Shown piece after piece: positions 63,584 to 64,000 of a DNA stretch of 64,000 bases; position 1 is the first letter of the stretch; each line of letters opens with the position of its first letter. Under the pieces are notes generated by a model. It was not told the origin of the DNA. It did not search any database and worked only from the letters and a program-made list of their open reading frames with translations. Position numbers and translations under genes: made by a program. Origin of the DNA: Rhizobium mayense (lineage in GTDB: Bacteria > Pseudomonadota > Alphaproteobacteria > Rhizobiales > Rhizobiaceae); contig NZ_JARFYM010000011.1 in assembly GCF_030272705.1 (NCBI RefSeq), positions 62,001 through 126,000 on the forward strand. The letters run 5' to 3'.

Positions 63584-64000
63584 TTGAACTCGGACGGTGA
63601 ACTGCTGGAGATGGCCTGTCGCCGGATCGCCGATCTGGACCAGCCGGCTTATGTAAAGAACAGCGATCTGCGCTATGTCGCCGTCAACGAAGCCTATGCA
63701 CGCTTTTTTGGCCGCGATATCTCCGATTTTATCGGCAATCGCAGCCGCGATCTCTTCGACAGCGGCGAAGAGGTCGACCGCGAAGACAAGGAGCGCCGAG
63801 CGCTGGTCTTCGGCTCCGAGGAGATGGCGCTATGCTTCGATCCGACAGGCCGCAGCCGTTCGCGGGTGCAGATTGAAAGTTTTTCGCCCTCTGAAGACCG
63901 CCTCTACGTGTTCGGGATGTTTCTCGATGCGCCGGCCGCGCCTTCTTCAGCTCCAAAAGAGGACGATATTGCTAGCAGTCATGTCAATGAGATCGGGGTT
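63584..64000 (+). CDS. PAS-domain protein, cut by window end
   Basis: The frame is open to the end of the window (139 codons seen). It has a PAS-type sensor domain at about residues 15-115: DLDQPAYVKNSDLRYVAVNE, AYARFFGRDISDFIGNR, SRDLFD, with later strands LVFGSEEMAL and DRLYVFGMFLD. The output domain lies beyond the window; histidine kinase or diguanylate cyclase are both possible. The start is uncertain: TTG 63584 has AGAGGGG at good spacing, while GTG 63566 and ATG 63503 are in frame upstream with weaker ribosome sites. Confidence 0.65.
   Translation, partial: MNSDGELLEMACRRIADLDQPAYVKNSDLRYVAVNEAYARFFGRDISDFIGNRSRDLFDSGEEVDREDKERRALVFGSEEMALCFDPTGRSRSRVQIESFSPSEDRLYVFGMFLDAPAAPSSAPKEDDIASSHVNEIGV

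Overview
The window looks like chromosomal DNA of a Rhizobiales alphaproteobacterium, most likely Rhizobium. The main reasons are the gbpR-chvE-gguABC sugar locus followed by genes for oxidative L-arabinose breakdown, an idhA gene with an IolR-type box, a xylFHG/xylR locus, the ATP-grasp/alpha-E/transglutaminase triad, and two rhizobial-type intergenic palindromic repeats. There are no CRISPR arrays, rRNA genes or complete insertion sequences. One tRNA gene (Arg, CCG) is present.

Layout. 0.2-5.2 kb: a type I secretion module with a glycine-rich candidate substrate, an ABC exporter with a degenerate nucleotide-binding domain, an HlyD-type adaptor, an orphan transposase-OrfA-like DNA-binding protein, and a LuxR-type response regulator with an altered receiver. 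6-17 kb: energy metabolism for low oxygen or overflow. ackA-xfp encodes a phosphoketolase/acetate kinase route. gbsR-cydDCABX encodes a complete cytochrome bd oxidase with its CydDC assembly exporter and the 41-residue CydX. A near-consensus FNR/FixK box at class II spacing and an 18-bp perfect palindrome precede this operon. 17-30 kb: an arsenate reductase-like protein, DoxX, a polysaccharide deacetylase, a stand-alone OLD-family ATPase-TOPRIM protein (possible defence gene), a run of exported proteins, a TPR membrane protein and the tRNA.

30-38 kb: xylGHF on the minus strand, with divergent xylR (ROK) followed after only 10 bp by an exported di-haem cytochrome and an exported FG-GAP/UnbV protein that overlap by 4 bp. 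38-42 kb: a ClpP paralogue, an ArsR-AHSA1 pair, idhA, a small membrane protein and a J-domain-like protein. 42-51 kb: gbpR, chvE, gguA, gguB, gguC, a semialdehyde dehydrogenase and an L-arabinonate dehydratase. These read as uptake of L-arabinose or D-galactose followed by the non-phosphorylative route to 2-oxoglutarate; the sugar dehydrogenase and lactonase are not in the window.

51-64 kb: two divergent regulator-enzyme pairs (SDR/TetR and SnoaL/MarR), a cupin, the ATP-grasp/alpha-E/transglutaminase operon, a DMT-family exporter, a DEAD-box helicase with a long basic tail and a probable TTG start, a small exported protein with a clear terminator, an MttB-family methyltransferase without an in-frame amber codon, and a PAS-domain gene cut by the window end. 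All functions are assigned from protein motifs and context read by eye; no database search was run.
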